Shown one piece after another: positions 45,615-54,473 of a stretch of 64,000 nucleotides of DNA. Numbering within the stretch: the stretch's first letter is position 1; the number at the start of each line of letters is the position of its first letter. Source of the stretch: JBEKUY01 sp049514555 (GTDB lineage Bacteria > Acidobacteriota > Terriglobia > Acidiferrales > UBA7541); the NCBI GenBank assembly GCA_049514555.1, contig JBEKUY010000003.1, positions 62,001 through 126,000 of the forward strand. The letters run 5' to 3'. The position numbers and the translations under genes are program-made. The notes beneath the pieces are model-generated. The model saw nothing but the letters and a program-made list of their open reading frames with translations, searched no databases and was not told where the DNA came from.

Positions 45615-46688
45615 ATGCAGACTGGTATTATCGGGTTGCCGCAGGTTGGCAAGACCACGCTCTTCCGCATTCTGACCAAGGCGCATCTCGATGCCAAGAC
45701 CGCGGCCGCGACTCACGTCGGCGTCGCCAAAGTGCCCGAGCCGCGTATCGACCAGCTCGCCGCGCTCTACAAGCCGAAAAAAGTGACCTACGCCTCCGTC
45801 CAGTACGTCGACGTCGGCGGCATGCAGAAGGAGAACGCACGCGACGCCGCGGTGCTGGCGCCGTTGCGCGACGTGGATGCCCTCGCGCACGTCCTGCGCG
45901 TTTTTGAAGATCCGGCGGTGCCGCACGCCGGCGGCCCGATCGATCCGTTGCGCGATGCCACCAACCTCGAACTCGAGCTCATGCTCTCCGATCTCGACCA
46001 AATCGCGCGCCGCATCGAACGCATCGACAAAGACCTGAAGAAAAAGAAGGAGCCCGTCCTCGAACGTGAGCGCGCCGTGCTCGACCGTTGCCGCATCGCC
46101 ATCGAAGCGGAGAAGCCCCTGCGCGAACTCGAGCTCACCGCCGACGAAAACAAACTGGTGACCGGTTTCAAGTTCCTGTCGCAGAGGCCGATGCTGTACG
46201 TCTTGAACCTCGGCGACGACGAAGCGGCGCAGCTCGATTCGGCGGTCGAACGGCATAAGCTCGCGCCGCTCACCACGCGCCCCAACACTGCGGTCGTGCC
46301 CATCTGCGGCCGGCTTGAGGCCGAACTCGCCGAAATGGACGGGCAGGAAGCCGCCGAACTGCTGGCGTCGTACGGCTTGGCGGAGCCGGGGCTCAACCGT
46401 CTGATCCACGCGACCTACGCGCTGATGGGGCTGATCTCGTTCTTCACCGGAGGCGAACCGGAGGTCCGCGCGTGGACGATCCGCAAGGGCGCCTCCGCGC
46501 TGAAGGCCGCCGGAGAGATTCACAGCGATATCGAGAAGGGATTCATCCGCGCGGAAATCGTGCGCTGTAGCGATTTGCTCGAGGCAGGAAGCCTCCCGGC
46601 GGCGCGCGAGAAGGGGAAGGTGCGGCTCGAGGGGAAGGAATACGTCGTGCAGGAAGGCGACGTGATTCTCTTCCGCCACAGCGGTTGA
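45615..46688 (+). CDS. ychF: Redox/ribosome-associated ATPase YchF (OBG family)
   Basis: 357 residues. P-loop is 'GLPQVGKTTLFRILTKA' (7-23), with 'VPEPRIDQLAALYKPKKVTY' and 'VDVGGMQKENA' for the switch region. 'HALAHVLRVFEDP'-like 'DALAHVLRVFED' is in the G domain, and a C-terminal TGS domain includes 'FTGGEPEVRAWTIRKGASA' and 'FIRAEIVRCSDLLE'. It is a universally conserved ATP-hydrolysing GTPase-like protein. The true start is preceded by a near copy of its own first 32 bp and a repeat insert. Confidence 0.96.
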   Translation: MQTGIIGLPQVGKTTLFRILTKAHLDAKTAAATHVGVAKVPEPRIDQLAALYKPKKVTYASVQYVDVGGMQKENARDAAVLAPLRDVDALAHVLRVFEDPAVPHAGGPIDPLRDATNLELELMLSDLDQIARRIERIDKDLKKKKEPVLERERAVLDRCRIAIEAEKPLRELELTADENKLVTGFKFLSQRPMLYVLNLGDDEAAQLDSAVERHKLAPLTTRPNTAVVPICGRLEAELAEMDGQEAAELLASYGLAEPGLNRLIHATYALMGLISFFTGGEPEVRAWTIRKGASALKAAGEIHSDIEKGFIRAEIVRCSDLLEAGSLPAAREKGKVRLEGKEYVVQEGDVILFRHSG

Positions 46689-46698
46689 AAGAGGAGCG

Positions 46699-47442
46699 AT
46701 GACTGACGCTCACAATTCGAGGGCCATGCTGGCGTTCCTGATGGGCCTGGCGGCGGCTTCAGCCAATGTCCTGGGCGGATATTTCGTCGTGCGCGGCGAT
46801 TGGTCGCGCCGCTACCTGCAGTATTTCCTGGCGCTGGGCGCGGGATTCATGCTGGCCACTTCGCTCTTGGAAATGCTTCCCGAAGCCCTCCGGCTCGCGG
46901 GCGAAAAGGCGCTCTATCTCGCGCTGATCGGATTTTTCATCGTCCACTTTTTCGAGCACACCCTGGCGCCGCACTTTCATTTCGGTGAAGAGACGCACAC
47001 CGTGGAGATGTTGCCCCAGCGCGCGAGCACGGCGGCGCTGCTGGGCCTTCTGATCCACACGTTTTTCGACGGCGTGGCCATCGCCGCCGGGTTTCTCGTT
47101 TCAAATTGGCTGGGCGCGGTGATCTTCGTCGCCGTATTCCTTCATAAGCTCCCCGAAGGATTCACGGTGGCGTCGTTGTTTCTCGCCAGCGGACATAGCC
47201 GCCGGCGGGCCCTTCTCGCAGCCGCGTTGTTGGGTGCGGCCACGCTCTTCGGTGTTTTGCTGACCAACGTCCTGCGCAGCCAGTTGACCTACGCGCTGCC
47301 ACTCGCGGCGGGAGTGACGTTATACGTCGCCGCCTCCGACCTCATCCCTGAAGTGAATCGCGAGCGCGGCCCGGGGATGGCCGGGATGGTCCTTCTCGGC
47401 GCCGCCGTCCTCTTCCTCCTCCATCACTTCGCCCACATCTAG
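46699..47442 (+). CDS. ZIP-family divalent metal transporter
   Basis: 247 residues, about seven to eight membrane helices. The ZIP signatures are HTFFDGVAIAAGF in helix IV and 'FLHKLPEGFTVASLF' in helix V (H-x3-D and H-x3-E metal ligands). A His-rich loop, 'HTLAPHFHFGEETH', lies between helices III and IV. It is predicted to move zinc or other divalent metals. It begins 10 bp after ychF and could be co-transcribed with it. Confidence 0.94.
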   Translation: MTDAHNSRAMLAFLMGLAAASANVLGGYFVVRGDWSRRYLQYFLALGAGFMLATSLLEMLPEALRLAGEKALYLALIGFFIVHFFEHTLAPHFHFGEETHTVEMLPQRASTAALLGLLIHTFFDGVAIAAGFLVSNWLGAVIFVAVFLHKLPEGFTVASLFLASGHSRRRALLAAALLGAATLFGVLLTNVLRSQLTYALPLAAGVTLYVAASDLIPEVNRERGPGMAGMVLLGAAVLFLLHHFAHI

Positions 47443-47497
47443 CAGTCGCCGTTGTGGCGGCCGCCCTTTAGACGGGCCTGTTTGTCTTCCGCCTTTT

Positions 47498-49024
47498 CTA
47501 CTGCACCAGCACGTAGCTCACGAATGCCAGCCGCAGCCCGTCCGGCGACCACGACGGAACGTTCATCGTGCCCTGCCCGCCGAACAACTTCGTCAGCACG
47601 GTGATTTTCCGGTCGGCCAGCGACATCAATCGCAGCATCACGTCTTTGTTCCCCGGATGTCCCGTGACGCTCTTTTCGTACGAGAGAAACACGATCCACT
47701 TTCCGTCCGGCGATGGGTGCGGGAACCAGTTGTTGTACTCGTCGCTGGTCAATTGTTCTTGCTCGCTCCCATCGGCGCGCATGCGCCAAATCTGCATCGT
47801 GCCGGTGCGTTCCGAGTTGAAGTAGATGTATTGCCCGTCGGGAGAATAATCCGGCCCGTCGTCGAGCCCTTTCGCGGTCGTCAGGCGCGTCTCCTCGCCT
47901 CCCGCGGCCGGGATCGTGTAGACGTCGAAGTCGTCGTTCCGCTGCCCGACAAACGCGAGCGTCTTCCCGTCCGGCGACCAGCCGTGCCAGTAGGAAGGCG
48001 AAAGTTGCGTGATGCGCCGTGGTGCACCGCCGCCGATCGGCACGATGTAAACGATGGAATGGTGCTCTTCCTGCGATTGATCGCTGATCGCGAGCTGCGT
48101 GCCGTCCGGCGAAATCCCGTGGTCATTGTTGCAGCGGATCGCGAATCCGGTGTCGATCGTTTCCACCTCGCCGCCGCCCGCTGGAATACGCACGATTCGC
48201 CCCTCACGATTGAACAGCAGCGCCGCGCCGTCGCGCGTCCAGTTCGGTGCCTCGAAGTGCTCGCGAGCCACGTACACCACGCGTCTTTCGACGGCCGGAG
48301 ACCCAACCTCAATCGTCTCCAGGCTGCTGTAGAGTGTCGGCTGAGCCGGCGTGCGGGCGCTCCCCGTCACCAGGTCCACATTCGAGAACACCGCCGTCGC
48401 GATCGCGTCCTTGTCGTGCGAGCACATGCCGATCCCCACGTAGAACTCGCCCCGCAGCGGCAGTCGTACCGACCCGCTGGCCACCTGCGGCTCCCCGTCC
48501 CCGCTCGCGAGCGACATGTAGTAATAGTCGCCCCGCTTCGTGATGCGCAGCCGCTTCGGCGCGGAGATATTCGATTGAATTTGCTGCGTCTCGGCGCCCT
48601 TTTCGTACCGCACTTGAAGAGATGTCAGTCCGTCGGCGTGCCGCGCCACGTCCACGTACGCCGAATCCGCGTCCAAGCTCTGCCGGATCATCAGCACCGC
48701 CTTGCGATGCTGGTGTCCTTCCTTGCCCACGATCTCGAGGTCTGCCGTCAGCTCCACGTCGCCCGAAACCTTCTTCCAGGCGTATTGGAACGCATCGGCC
48801 GCAAACCATATGTTCTCGCCGCTGCCGCTCAGCGTGTAACTCTGCTTCGACGCGTCGTATTCCGCGGAACCCTTGTGCAGCACGGTGCCGATGTCCCCGC
48901 TGCCCTCAAAGATCCCGATTCCCGCCGTGTTTTTCTGTGCCATGACGCTCCTCGGCGCCGCCCACGCAATCGCGGCGACGCAAGCCGTGACGATTACTAC
49001 CCACAGGATTCCACGCCCCTTCAT
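47498..49024 (-). CDS. Secreted TolB-like WD40 (PD40) protein with DUF1349-type domain
   Basis: 508 residues from ATG 49024, chosen because MKGRGILWVVIVTACVAAIA is a signal peptide. A beta-sandwich domain (about 40-230; 'WKKVSGDVELTADLEIVGK', 'AVLMIRQSLDADSAYVDVA') resembles DUF1349. A six-bladed TolB-type propeller follows, with repeated 'SPDG..(L/I)AF' motifs ('SPDGTQLAISD', 'SPDGKTLAFVG', 'SPDGQYIYFNS', 'SPDGKWIVFLS', 'SPDGLRLAFVS'). It is probably a periplasmic binding protein; the ligand is unknown. Confidence 0.92.
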   Translation of the reverse strand: MKGRGILWVVIVTACVAAIAWAAPRSVMAQKNTAGIGIFEGSGDIGTVLHKGSAEYDASKQSYTLSGSGENIWFAADAFQYAWKKVSGDVELTADLEIVGKEGHQHRKAVLMIRQSLDADSAYVDVARHADGLTSLQVRYEKGAETQQIQSNISAPKRLRITKRGDYYYMSLASGDGEPQVASGSVRLPLRGEFYVGIGMCSHDKDAIATAVFSNVDLVTGSARTPAQPTLYSSLETIEVGSPAVERRVVYVAREHFEAPNWTRDGAALLFNREGRIVRIPAGGGEVETIDTGFAIRCNNDHGISPDGTQLAISDQSQEEHHSIVYIVPIGGGAPRRITQLSPSYWHGWSPDGKTLAFVGQRNDDFDVYTIPAAGGEETRLTTAKGLDDGPDYSPDGQYIYFNSERTGTMQIWRMRADGSEQEQLTSDEYNNWFPHPSPDGKWIVFLSYEKSVTGHPGNKDVMLRLMSLADRKITVLTKLFGGQGTMNVPSWSPDGLRLAFVSYVLVQ

Positions 49025-49255
49025 CAGTAAGCCCTCCACGCGCTTAGCATTGCACATTCGCTGCGCGAAGAGAACCTGCCGTGGCATCGCCCGTCGGCGA
49101 CAGGGTCGAATTTCCCACTTTGCAATGGGCGTGCCAGATATTAAGATGAGGCAAATCCTAGGTCTGGATCAGCAATGGAAGAGGGAATTTTCGCCGGTAA
49201 GCTCCCGTCGCTTCGTAGCTTGACTCCGGGTTTCTTCAAGAGCAGGAGACCACCT

Positions 49256-50287
49256 ATGCGATTTCTCCCCATCAGTCTGGCGGTGATGTTCGCTCTGTCA
49301 CCCGTTTTGGCCCAGGAAAAGACCGGTGGCCCGACGGATGAGAAGGCGCAGAAGACTTATAAGGAAGCCTTCAAGTATTTGCACGAACGCATGACCGGAG
49401 CGGCTCTCGATGATTTCAAGAAAGCGGACAAGCAGGATGGCGGGCATTGCCTTGCCTGCCAGAAGCAGATGATCAAATACGGGGTCAAGCTCGGCGAGTG
49501 GAAGACCGCCGAACAAGCCGCGGAGGAAATGGTCGGGGAGGCTCAGGGCGAAAAAGGCATGGCCCTGGCACACTATCAATTTGCGGACGTGCTCCTGGCT
49601 GAAGGGCTGCAGAAGCACAAAGACGAATTGTTCGCCCGCGCTCACGAGGAGATCGGCAAAGCGCTCGCCGCTTATGCAGCGTTCCCCGACGCCCTGTACT
49701 TGGATGGGATGGCGCTTGCGCACCTGCGACAAGATGATGAGGCCAAAGCCAGGTTTGAACAGTATGTGAAGAGGATGCCCGCGGAAGATCCCGATCGCCA
49801 GCGCGCGCTGCGATACATCAGCCGTCCCGAACTTGCGCGGGCCAGGATGGCGCCGCCCTTCGCCGTGACCACGATCGATGGGCAGCGGATTTCCATGGAC
49901 GATCTGCAGGGCAAGGTTGTCCTGGTCGACTTTTGGGCCACGTGGTGCGGACCGTGTCGCGAGGCGCTGCCGCATATTCGCGAGGTCGCAAGAAAGTTTC
50001 AGGGGGAGCCGCTGGTGATCCTCAGCGTGAGCCTTGATGATGATGAGCAGAAGTGGAAAGAGTTCGTTGCGAAAAACGAAATGACCTGGCCGCAATATCG
50101 CGATGGAGGCTTTGGCGGGCAAGTCGCGAAGCTGTTCGATGTGACCGCCATTCCGCACACCTTCACCATCGACGCGGACGGCGTCCTTCAGGAGGAACAC
50201 ATCGGCGACGCCTCGATCGAGGGCAAGCTCAAGAAACTCCTCGCCCGCGCGCGCGAATTGCAGTCAATGGGAATTTCCCCGAAGTGA
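49256..50287 (+). CDS. Exported TlpA-type thioredoxin with N-terminal helical-repeat domain
   Basis: 343 residues from ATG 49256, with AGGAGA upstream. MRFLPISLAVMFALSPVLAQ is a signal peptide. A TPR-like helical region (about 25-190, with CLACQK) precedes a TlpA/AhpC-TSA thioredoxin domain, 'VVLVDFWATWCGPCREALPH', with redox cysteines 231 and 234. 'AIPHTFTIDADG' gives the cis-Pro loop. It is likely a periplasmic thiol-disulfide reductase. Confidence 0.93.
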   Translation: MRFLPISLAVMFALSPVLAQEKTGGPTDEKAQKTYKEAFKYLHERMTGAALDDFKKADKQDGGHCLACQKQMIKYGVKLGEWKTAEQAAEEMVGEAQGEKGMALAHYQFADVLLAEGLQKHKDELFARAHEEIGKALAAYAAFPDALYLDGMALAHLRQDDEAKARFEQYVKRMPAEDPDRQRALRYISRPELARARMAPPFAVTTIDGQRISMDDLQGKVVLVDFWATWCGPCREALPHIREVARKFQGEPLVILSVSLDDDEQKWKEFVAKNEMTWPQYRDGGFGGQVAKLFDVTAIPHTFTIDADGVLQEEHIGDASIEGKLKKLLARARELQSMGISPK

Positions 50288-50321
50288 GGCCGAGGCGAGG
50301 AACTGAGCTATTCTGCCCGAG

Positions 50322-51767
50322 CTATTGAGATTGTTCGGAAGGCTGCGTCCCAGTCGACCGGGCCACGCGGCGAAACGTGACCACTACCACGGCCGCCGAT
50401 TCGGCGTTCGCCCCTCCCACCCTTCCCGGCACGAACCGCCACTGACGCACGGCGCTGAGCGCTACGGGAGCGAGCGATTCCAAATCGCGCAGGACTCGCA
50501 CCGACTTGATCTCGCCTCGGTCGTCGACGCCGCAATATAAGATTACGCTGCCTTCTGCGGTGGTCATCGAGGCGGGTTCAGGTTCGACGGTAAGAATAGG
50601 CAGCGCCCCGCGCGTTGGCGCATTCGCCAAAGGCTCGTCATATTTGTGCGCCGGCTTGGCCCGAAGAGTCGCGAACGATTGCGGAAACTGGAACACGATC
50701 CCCACTCTTCCCTCAACCGCGTGTCCGTTCGAGCGCCCGGTGAGAAAGGTCCACGTGCGCACCGCAGCCACGGCTTTTTCAAGGAAAGGATTTTCCCCTT
50801 GCACAACTCTGATGTCCGCCAGCCTCCCCGTGCTGTCCACCAGAGCATCGAGCACAACCTCTCCTCCCAGGAGCGCTTGCGAAGGGTACGGCGCCCCAAC
50901 CAGAGACAGCGGCGTGGGAACCGCAGATTCATTGCCCGTCTCGCGAGAAGCCTCCTCTGGCTCTGGAGTTCCCGTCGCCCTATGCCAGGAGATTCCCTCT
51001 TGCTGCAATAGCGCGATCGCGTAGTGAATCGGCACGGCCGCTCCCACGCCCGCCGCTGGTTGCTTCATGGCAGCTACAACAGGGAGCGCGCTGGATCGCA
51101 CCCATCGCCCATCGATGAGACCAACCACGTTGTTCGTCTTGCCCAAAACGACCGGCGCGCCGCTCTCGCCCGGTATCACTTCATGACCGAACAGGAACAC
51201 CTCCGTCTCGCTCCGCCCCTTCTCCAGTTGGCTGAATTCGTAGTCGAACACTTCGCCGGATGGCCGGTCCTCCAGGAACGTATCAAACGTTTGCGCGTCC
51301 CTCGGATGCGAGGGACGCAATGCCTCGGCGCGCACCGTCTGCGTTCGCAACGGCCTGTCGGTCGTCAATGGGAGGAATGCAACGCGGTAGTGCCCCTCGA
51401 ACGGATTCACCGTCGCCCGCAGCACGGCCACATCGTGGTCCCGGTCCACGGCCACCACCGTGGCCGGAACCAATTGCGGCGGCGCCACTGCCGAGCGCAG
51501 CACGATGTAGGGCTGCGCGCCGTGAAGCTGGCTGAGCACGTGCGCCGCGGTGATCAGGTACCCCTCCTTGTTGATGAAAAATCCGTTTCCGTAGAAGAGG
51601 TAGCGATATCCTCTCCAGGAAGGAGATTGGTCCACTCGGTAGCCGATCGGGCATACCGCAGCGGATAACGCAGCATCGTCTGCGGACGTGTTCGGTGTCG
51701 CCGCCGCCCCGGAGCACCACAGGATGAGAGCGATGGCTGCTGACGAAAGAGCCGTAATCTTGCGCAT
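50322..51767 (-). CDS. Secreted trypsin-like serine protease with two TonB-C domains
   Basis: 481 residues. A signal peptide (ALSSAAIALILWCSGAAA) precedes a chymotrypsin-fold domain with a readable catalytic triad: His76 (ITAAHVL), Asp112 (RDHDVAVLR) and Ser202 (PGESGAPVV). Two TonB-C-like domains follow (about 300-370 and 410-465), each with the 'G.V.L...VD..G.i..v.V..g.' pattern and 'VRTWTF' or 'VRQWRFVPG'. Active protease with TonB-C modules is an uncommon layout, suggesting periplasmic or energy-coupled envelope proteolysis. Confidence 0.9.
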   Translation of the reverse strand: MRKITALSSAAIALILWCSGAAATPNTSADDAALSAAVCPIGYRVDQSPSWRGYRYLFYGNGFFINKEGYLITAAHVLSQLHGAQPYIVLRSAVAPPQLVPATVVAVDRDHDVAVLRATVNPFEGHYRVAFLPLTTDRPLRTQTVRAEALRPSHPRDAQTFDTFLEDRPSGEVFDYEFSQLEKGRSETEVFLFGHEVIPGESGAPVVLGKTNNVVGLIDGRWVRSSALPVVAAMKQPAAGVGAAVPIHYAIALLQQEGISWHRATGTPEPEEASRETGNESAVPTPLSLVGAPYPSQALLGGEVVLDALVDSTGRLADIRVVQGENPFLEKAVAAVRTWTFLTGRSNGHAVEGRVGIVFQFPQSFATLRAKPAHKYDEPLANAPTRGALPILTVEPEPASMTTAEGSVILYCGVDDRGEIKSVRVLRDLESLAPVALSAVRQWRFVPGRVGGANAESAAVVVVTFRRVARSTGTQPSEQSQ

Positions 51768-52111
51768 CCGCTCTATTCTGAATCGCTTCGTTCACTTCCC
51801 GCAACAGCTTATCTGGAGAGAGGTATGTATAAAGCCTAGCGAGGACCGCTGCCCCATCGCCCCGATCTATTGGGGCTGTGACCGCCGCCCCATCGCCGTA
51901 GTCGCAAGCGATGAATCTCTCTTCGTCCGCCGGAAATCGTGGAGGCGGGGGGCGGAATATCACGGTTTACTGAAAACACGTAACTTATTAATTTTTCAAT
52001 GCCGCTCAACACGCCAAAAACGATAGATTGGGCGAATTGGTGTACGTGCAGCGAATGTGGGAATCGGCGAGTCATAGTGTAATATCCCTTCTGCTGTCGA
52101 CTTGAAGAATA
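51768..52111. other. Spacer without a supported gene
   Basis: 344 bp between the divergent protease and HEPN genes. It becomes AT-rich toward 52000-52110, and a TAATAT hexamer at about 52080-52085 could be a -10 for the 52112 gene, though no convincing -35 is seen. No coding frame with motifs is present. Confidence 0.4.
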
Positions 52112-52972
52112 GTGAATCCCGTGAAGAACTGGACCAATAGCTTTGAAGACATTCGAAACTTAAGGATGTTTGTCCACATCTGTCTTTCAGGCCTGCAAAA
52201 TTCTTTGCATGCAACCCGCGTAGTCGATGTTTTGAGGGATAGCCAAAAAAGGCATGGTAGGCCAGAGCGATTTTCGTCCGACGAATACTACCGTGACGCG
52301 AAGAAACAGGCAGAGATGGAAGAGACATTCGGACGGCAGCAGAAATTGAGAGATTTCACCTACCTTTATGCCCTGGCCTCAATAAAACTCTGGAGCATTC
52401 TCGAAGCGGCGATTGACGACGTCGCCCTGGAATGTGTTCAAACCCCCAACCGATGTAGCGATGCAAAGTTGCTAGCGGGTTTGAAAGGACCACTCTTGGA
52501 GTTTCTTCAATCCTCTGCTGATGAGCGTGCAGAATTTCTGGCCGCTCAGTTGAAACAAGAAGTCAGGGCAAGCATGCAAAAAGGGATAGGACGATTCGAG
52601 GCAATCCTCGCGCCGCTGGGGTTGGAAGGTGCCGTTCCTGATGCGGTGCGACGAGCAATCTTCGAACTCTCAGAAGTAAGAAATGTGCTTGTGCATCGTC
52701 GTGGCTTTGCTGATAAGCGATTTGTTTCGAGTTGCCCCTGGTTTGGTGCCAGAGTAGGAGACGAATTGCTGGTGAAGGAACAGCAGTATGTCCGGTATGA
52801 GCTCGCCATCAGTTGTTACTTTCTCGAAATTGATTTGCGCTTTCGCCGTCGAGATGACCCGCCTGATTTTGACCCGGAGGTGAAGAGTGAAGTACTGAAG
52901 TTGAAGGACGAACTGCTGGAGCGCCTTGAAAACTCCGCTAGCAGTGACGATGACGCTTTGGCACTTGGCTAG
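52112..52972 (+). CDS. HEPN-domain protein (predicted RNase-fold)
   Basis: 286 residues from GTG 52112 (a later start is possible). It is mostly helical. The HEPN signature R-x4-H is at Arg190-His195 in 'FELSEVRNVLVHRRGFADKR', preceded by the long helix typical of the RiboL-PSP/MAE_28990-like HEPN group ('YALASIKLWSILEAAIDDV'). HEPN proteins are frequently metal-independent RNases in toxin, abortive-infection and other conflict systems. AT-rich relative to the core genes. It lies 96 bp before the EAD/PLD-like gene on the same strand. Confidence 0.6.
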   Translation: MNPVKNWTNSFEDIRNLRMFVHICLSGLQNSLHATRVVDVLRDSQKRHGRPERFSSDEYYRDAKKQAEMEETFGRQQKLRDFTYLYALASIKLWSILEAAIDDVALECVQTPNRCSDAKLLAGLKGPLLEFLQSSADERAEFLAAQLKQEVRASMQKGIGRFEAILAPLGLEGAVPDAVRRAIFELSEVRNVLVHRRGFADKRFVSSCPWFGARVGDELLVKEQQYVRYELAISCYFLEIDLRFRRRDDPPDFDPEVKSEVLKLKDELLERLENSASSDDDALALG

Positions 52973-53068
52973 GGCGGATGGCGCAGACGTAAAGTGGCGG
53001 GTGGCCGACTCAAATGGATTCGGGTGCCGCATCCTTCGTCGTCCTGCTGTAATATACCCACCACGGCA

Positions 53069-53827
53069 ATGGACAGAGCTTGTATCCCAATTCTATCTGA
53101 GGTGCTGGGACTCTACTACACCACAGCAGAGTTCCTGGAGCTGGCTTCGATCTTCGAAGTGAGTTTTCCCGGCGAAGCTATTTGGAGGAACACGGACGTC
53201 AACTGGCTCGCGGCGGCGAGGCAACTCGTGGAGGGAATAGATCACGGGAACCACTACGCCATGCTCGACGCCATGCTCGTCGCGATTGAACAGCGTAACA
53301 AGACCGCCATCGCGGGAACCGATTGGGAAAGGCGAGACGCACACCAATGCGCAACGCCGATGATTGAGAGATTGCAGGCGGCACTCCAGGGCCCCGGGAT
53401 CGCGAGGGAGATTGCAGTCCCTGAAGATAAACCTTTCACCGCAAAAGCTGAAGTGCGCGAATTCCTTGAAAATGCTAATACCGACGTATTCGTGGTCGAT
53501 CCCTACGTCGGTGTTGGCACTCTCGGTTGCCTCAGGTCGGTGAATACGCCGATTCGCCTATTGACGGGCGCCCATCCCAATTCGATCGAAGACGGGTTTG
53601 AGGCGGCACTGCGAGATTTTCAGGCGGAGGGATTTACAATCGAGGTGCGGCGCCATGCCAAGCTCCACGACCGACACATACTCTTCAATGATCGATGTTG
53701 GCTCGTCGGTTCGTCGTTGAAGGACGCTGGCCGAAAAGCCTTTCATACCACTGAGATTATCGACTCCAAAGCTCAAGTAGTGGCGGCCCTTCAGACGAAA
53801 TGGGTCGCGGCAACACCATACCCGTGA
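53069..53827 (+). CDS. Predicted effector: EAD-like N-terminus fused to PLD-like domain
   Basis: 252 residues from ATG 53069 (an upstream in-frame GTG at 52994 is less likely; a TAATAT hexamer lies at about 53050). Residues 5-78 ('LGLYYTTAEFLELASIFEVS', 'NWLAAARQLVEGIDHGNHYA') have the hydrophobic pattern of effector-associated death-like domains (EADs). The C-terminal part (120-245) has 'TDVFVVDPYVG', 'IRLLTGA', His200-Asp201-Arg202 in 'KLHDRHILFND' and 'WLVGSSLKDAG', as in PLD-like/MIT-C nuclease-fold domains. Together these suggest a conflict-system effector. Paired with the upstream HEPN gene. Assignment is by pattern only. Confidence 0.55.
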   Translation: MDRACIPILSEVLGLYYTTAEFLELASIFEVSFPGEAIWRNTDVNWLAAARQLVEGIDHGNHYAMLDAMLVAIEQRNKTAIAGTDWERRDAHQCATPMIERLQAALQGPGIAREIAVPEDKPFTAKAEVREFLENANTDVFVVDPYVGVGTLGCLRSVNTPIRLLTGAHPNSIEDGFEAALRDFQAEGFTIEVRRHAKLHDRHILFNDRCWLVGSSLKDAGRKAFHTTEIIDSKAQVVAALQTKWVAATPYP

Positions 53828-54020
53828 GATTCACCGGGTATCCAACCCTCGCGGAGTAGGGGTGGAGAAGTTGCTCGCCCCGACTAGCCACTCGGCACTG
53901 GCCACCGCAACTCGAATTCCTCGCCCAGTTCGAATTAACCATTGATAACCGTGCAGAACTATATTGACATCTAGTAAACTACGTGCTATCATGCCCCGTG
54001 AAAAGTCGCCCCTCACTCGC

Positions 54021-54160
54021 TAACTTACCTGGAATCAACACTTACGTAAAACGCCCCTGCAACCCCTCCAGAATCAACACATACAAAATCGTTGAACTTA
54101 AAACCCTTTGGAATCAACACTTACAGAAAAAGGCCGGTCTCCCCCCTCCTTTCCGTGCGC
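54021..54160 (+). repeat. Three-unit 40-bp repeat array, locus 2
   Basis: Units at 54021-54060, 54061-54100 and 54101-54140, exactly 40 bp each, with cores GGAATCAACACTTAC, AGAATCAACACATAC and GGAATCAACACTTAC. The last unit continues into the GC-rich tail AGAAAAAGGCCGGTCTCCCC. This matches the minus-strand array at 10741-10865. No gene is supported in 53828-54360. Confidence 0.85.
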
Positions 54161-54278
54161 TCTGCACCTTCCCTCTCGCCGCAGCCCACAGCTCCGCCCC
54201 CAACTACTCTCGACTGACACCGCTTAGGCCTGCGAACCTCCCAACGTTCCAGCGTTCAACATGCCAACGGTTTCTGCT

Positions 54279-54360
54279 AAGTCCTTTAGAACGCACTCTT
54301 ACGAAAAATGCGCCCATAACTCCTTTAGATCTCACTCTTACGAACTCATTAGACTTAAAG
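54279..54360 (+). repeat. 40-bp repeat array, locus 3, left part (interrupted by the IS1595-type element)
   Basis: Units at 54279-54317 (39 bp) and 54318-54357 (40 bp), with cores AGAACGCACTCTTAC and AGATCTCACTCTTAC. The third unit starts at 54358 and resumes at 56801 beyond the mobile element (TGCCCTCGAATCACACTCTTACG, then the GAGAAAAGGCCGGCGTCCCC tail). Confidence 0.8.
54354..54360. repeat. Target-site duplication, left copy (CTTAAAG)
   Basis: CTTAAAG directly abuts the left terminal inverted repeat and is repeated at 56794-56800 directly after the right one. Confidence 0.8.
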
Positions 54361-54473
54361 CAGGATTATGCACTTCATAAAAGATAGGTGATATGATGTC
54401 GTCTATAGCACCTTTTCTGGTCAACAAGTTAGGGCCGTTTGTCGAGCAGCCAAAAGGCAGGAAGAAGATCAGC

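Noticed and set aside
54021..54360. CRISPR-like appearance of the 40-bp period repeats
   Set aside because: The 'spacer' parts are themselves related between units, only three units occur per locus, and no cas genes are present.
53983..54387. 134-codon frame across the 40-bp repeat region
   Set aside because: Composed of repeat units whose 40-bp period shifts the reading frame; no motif.
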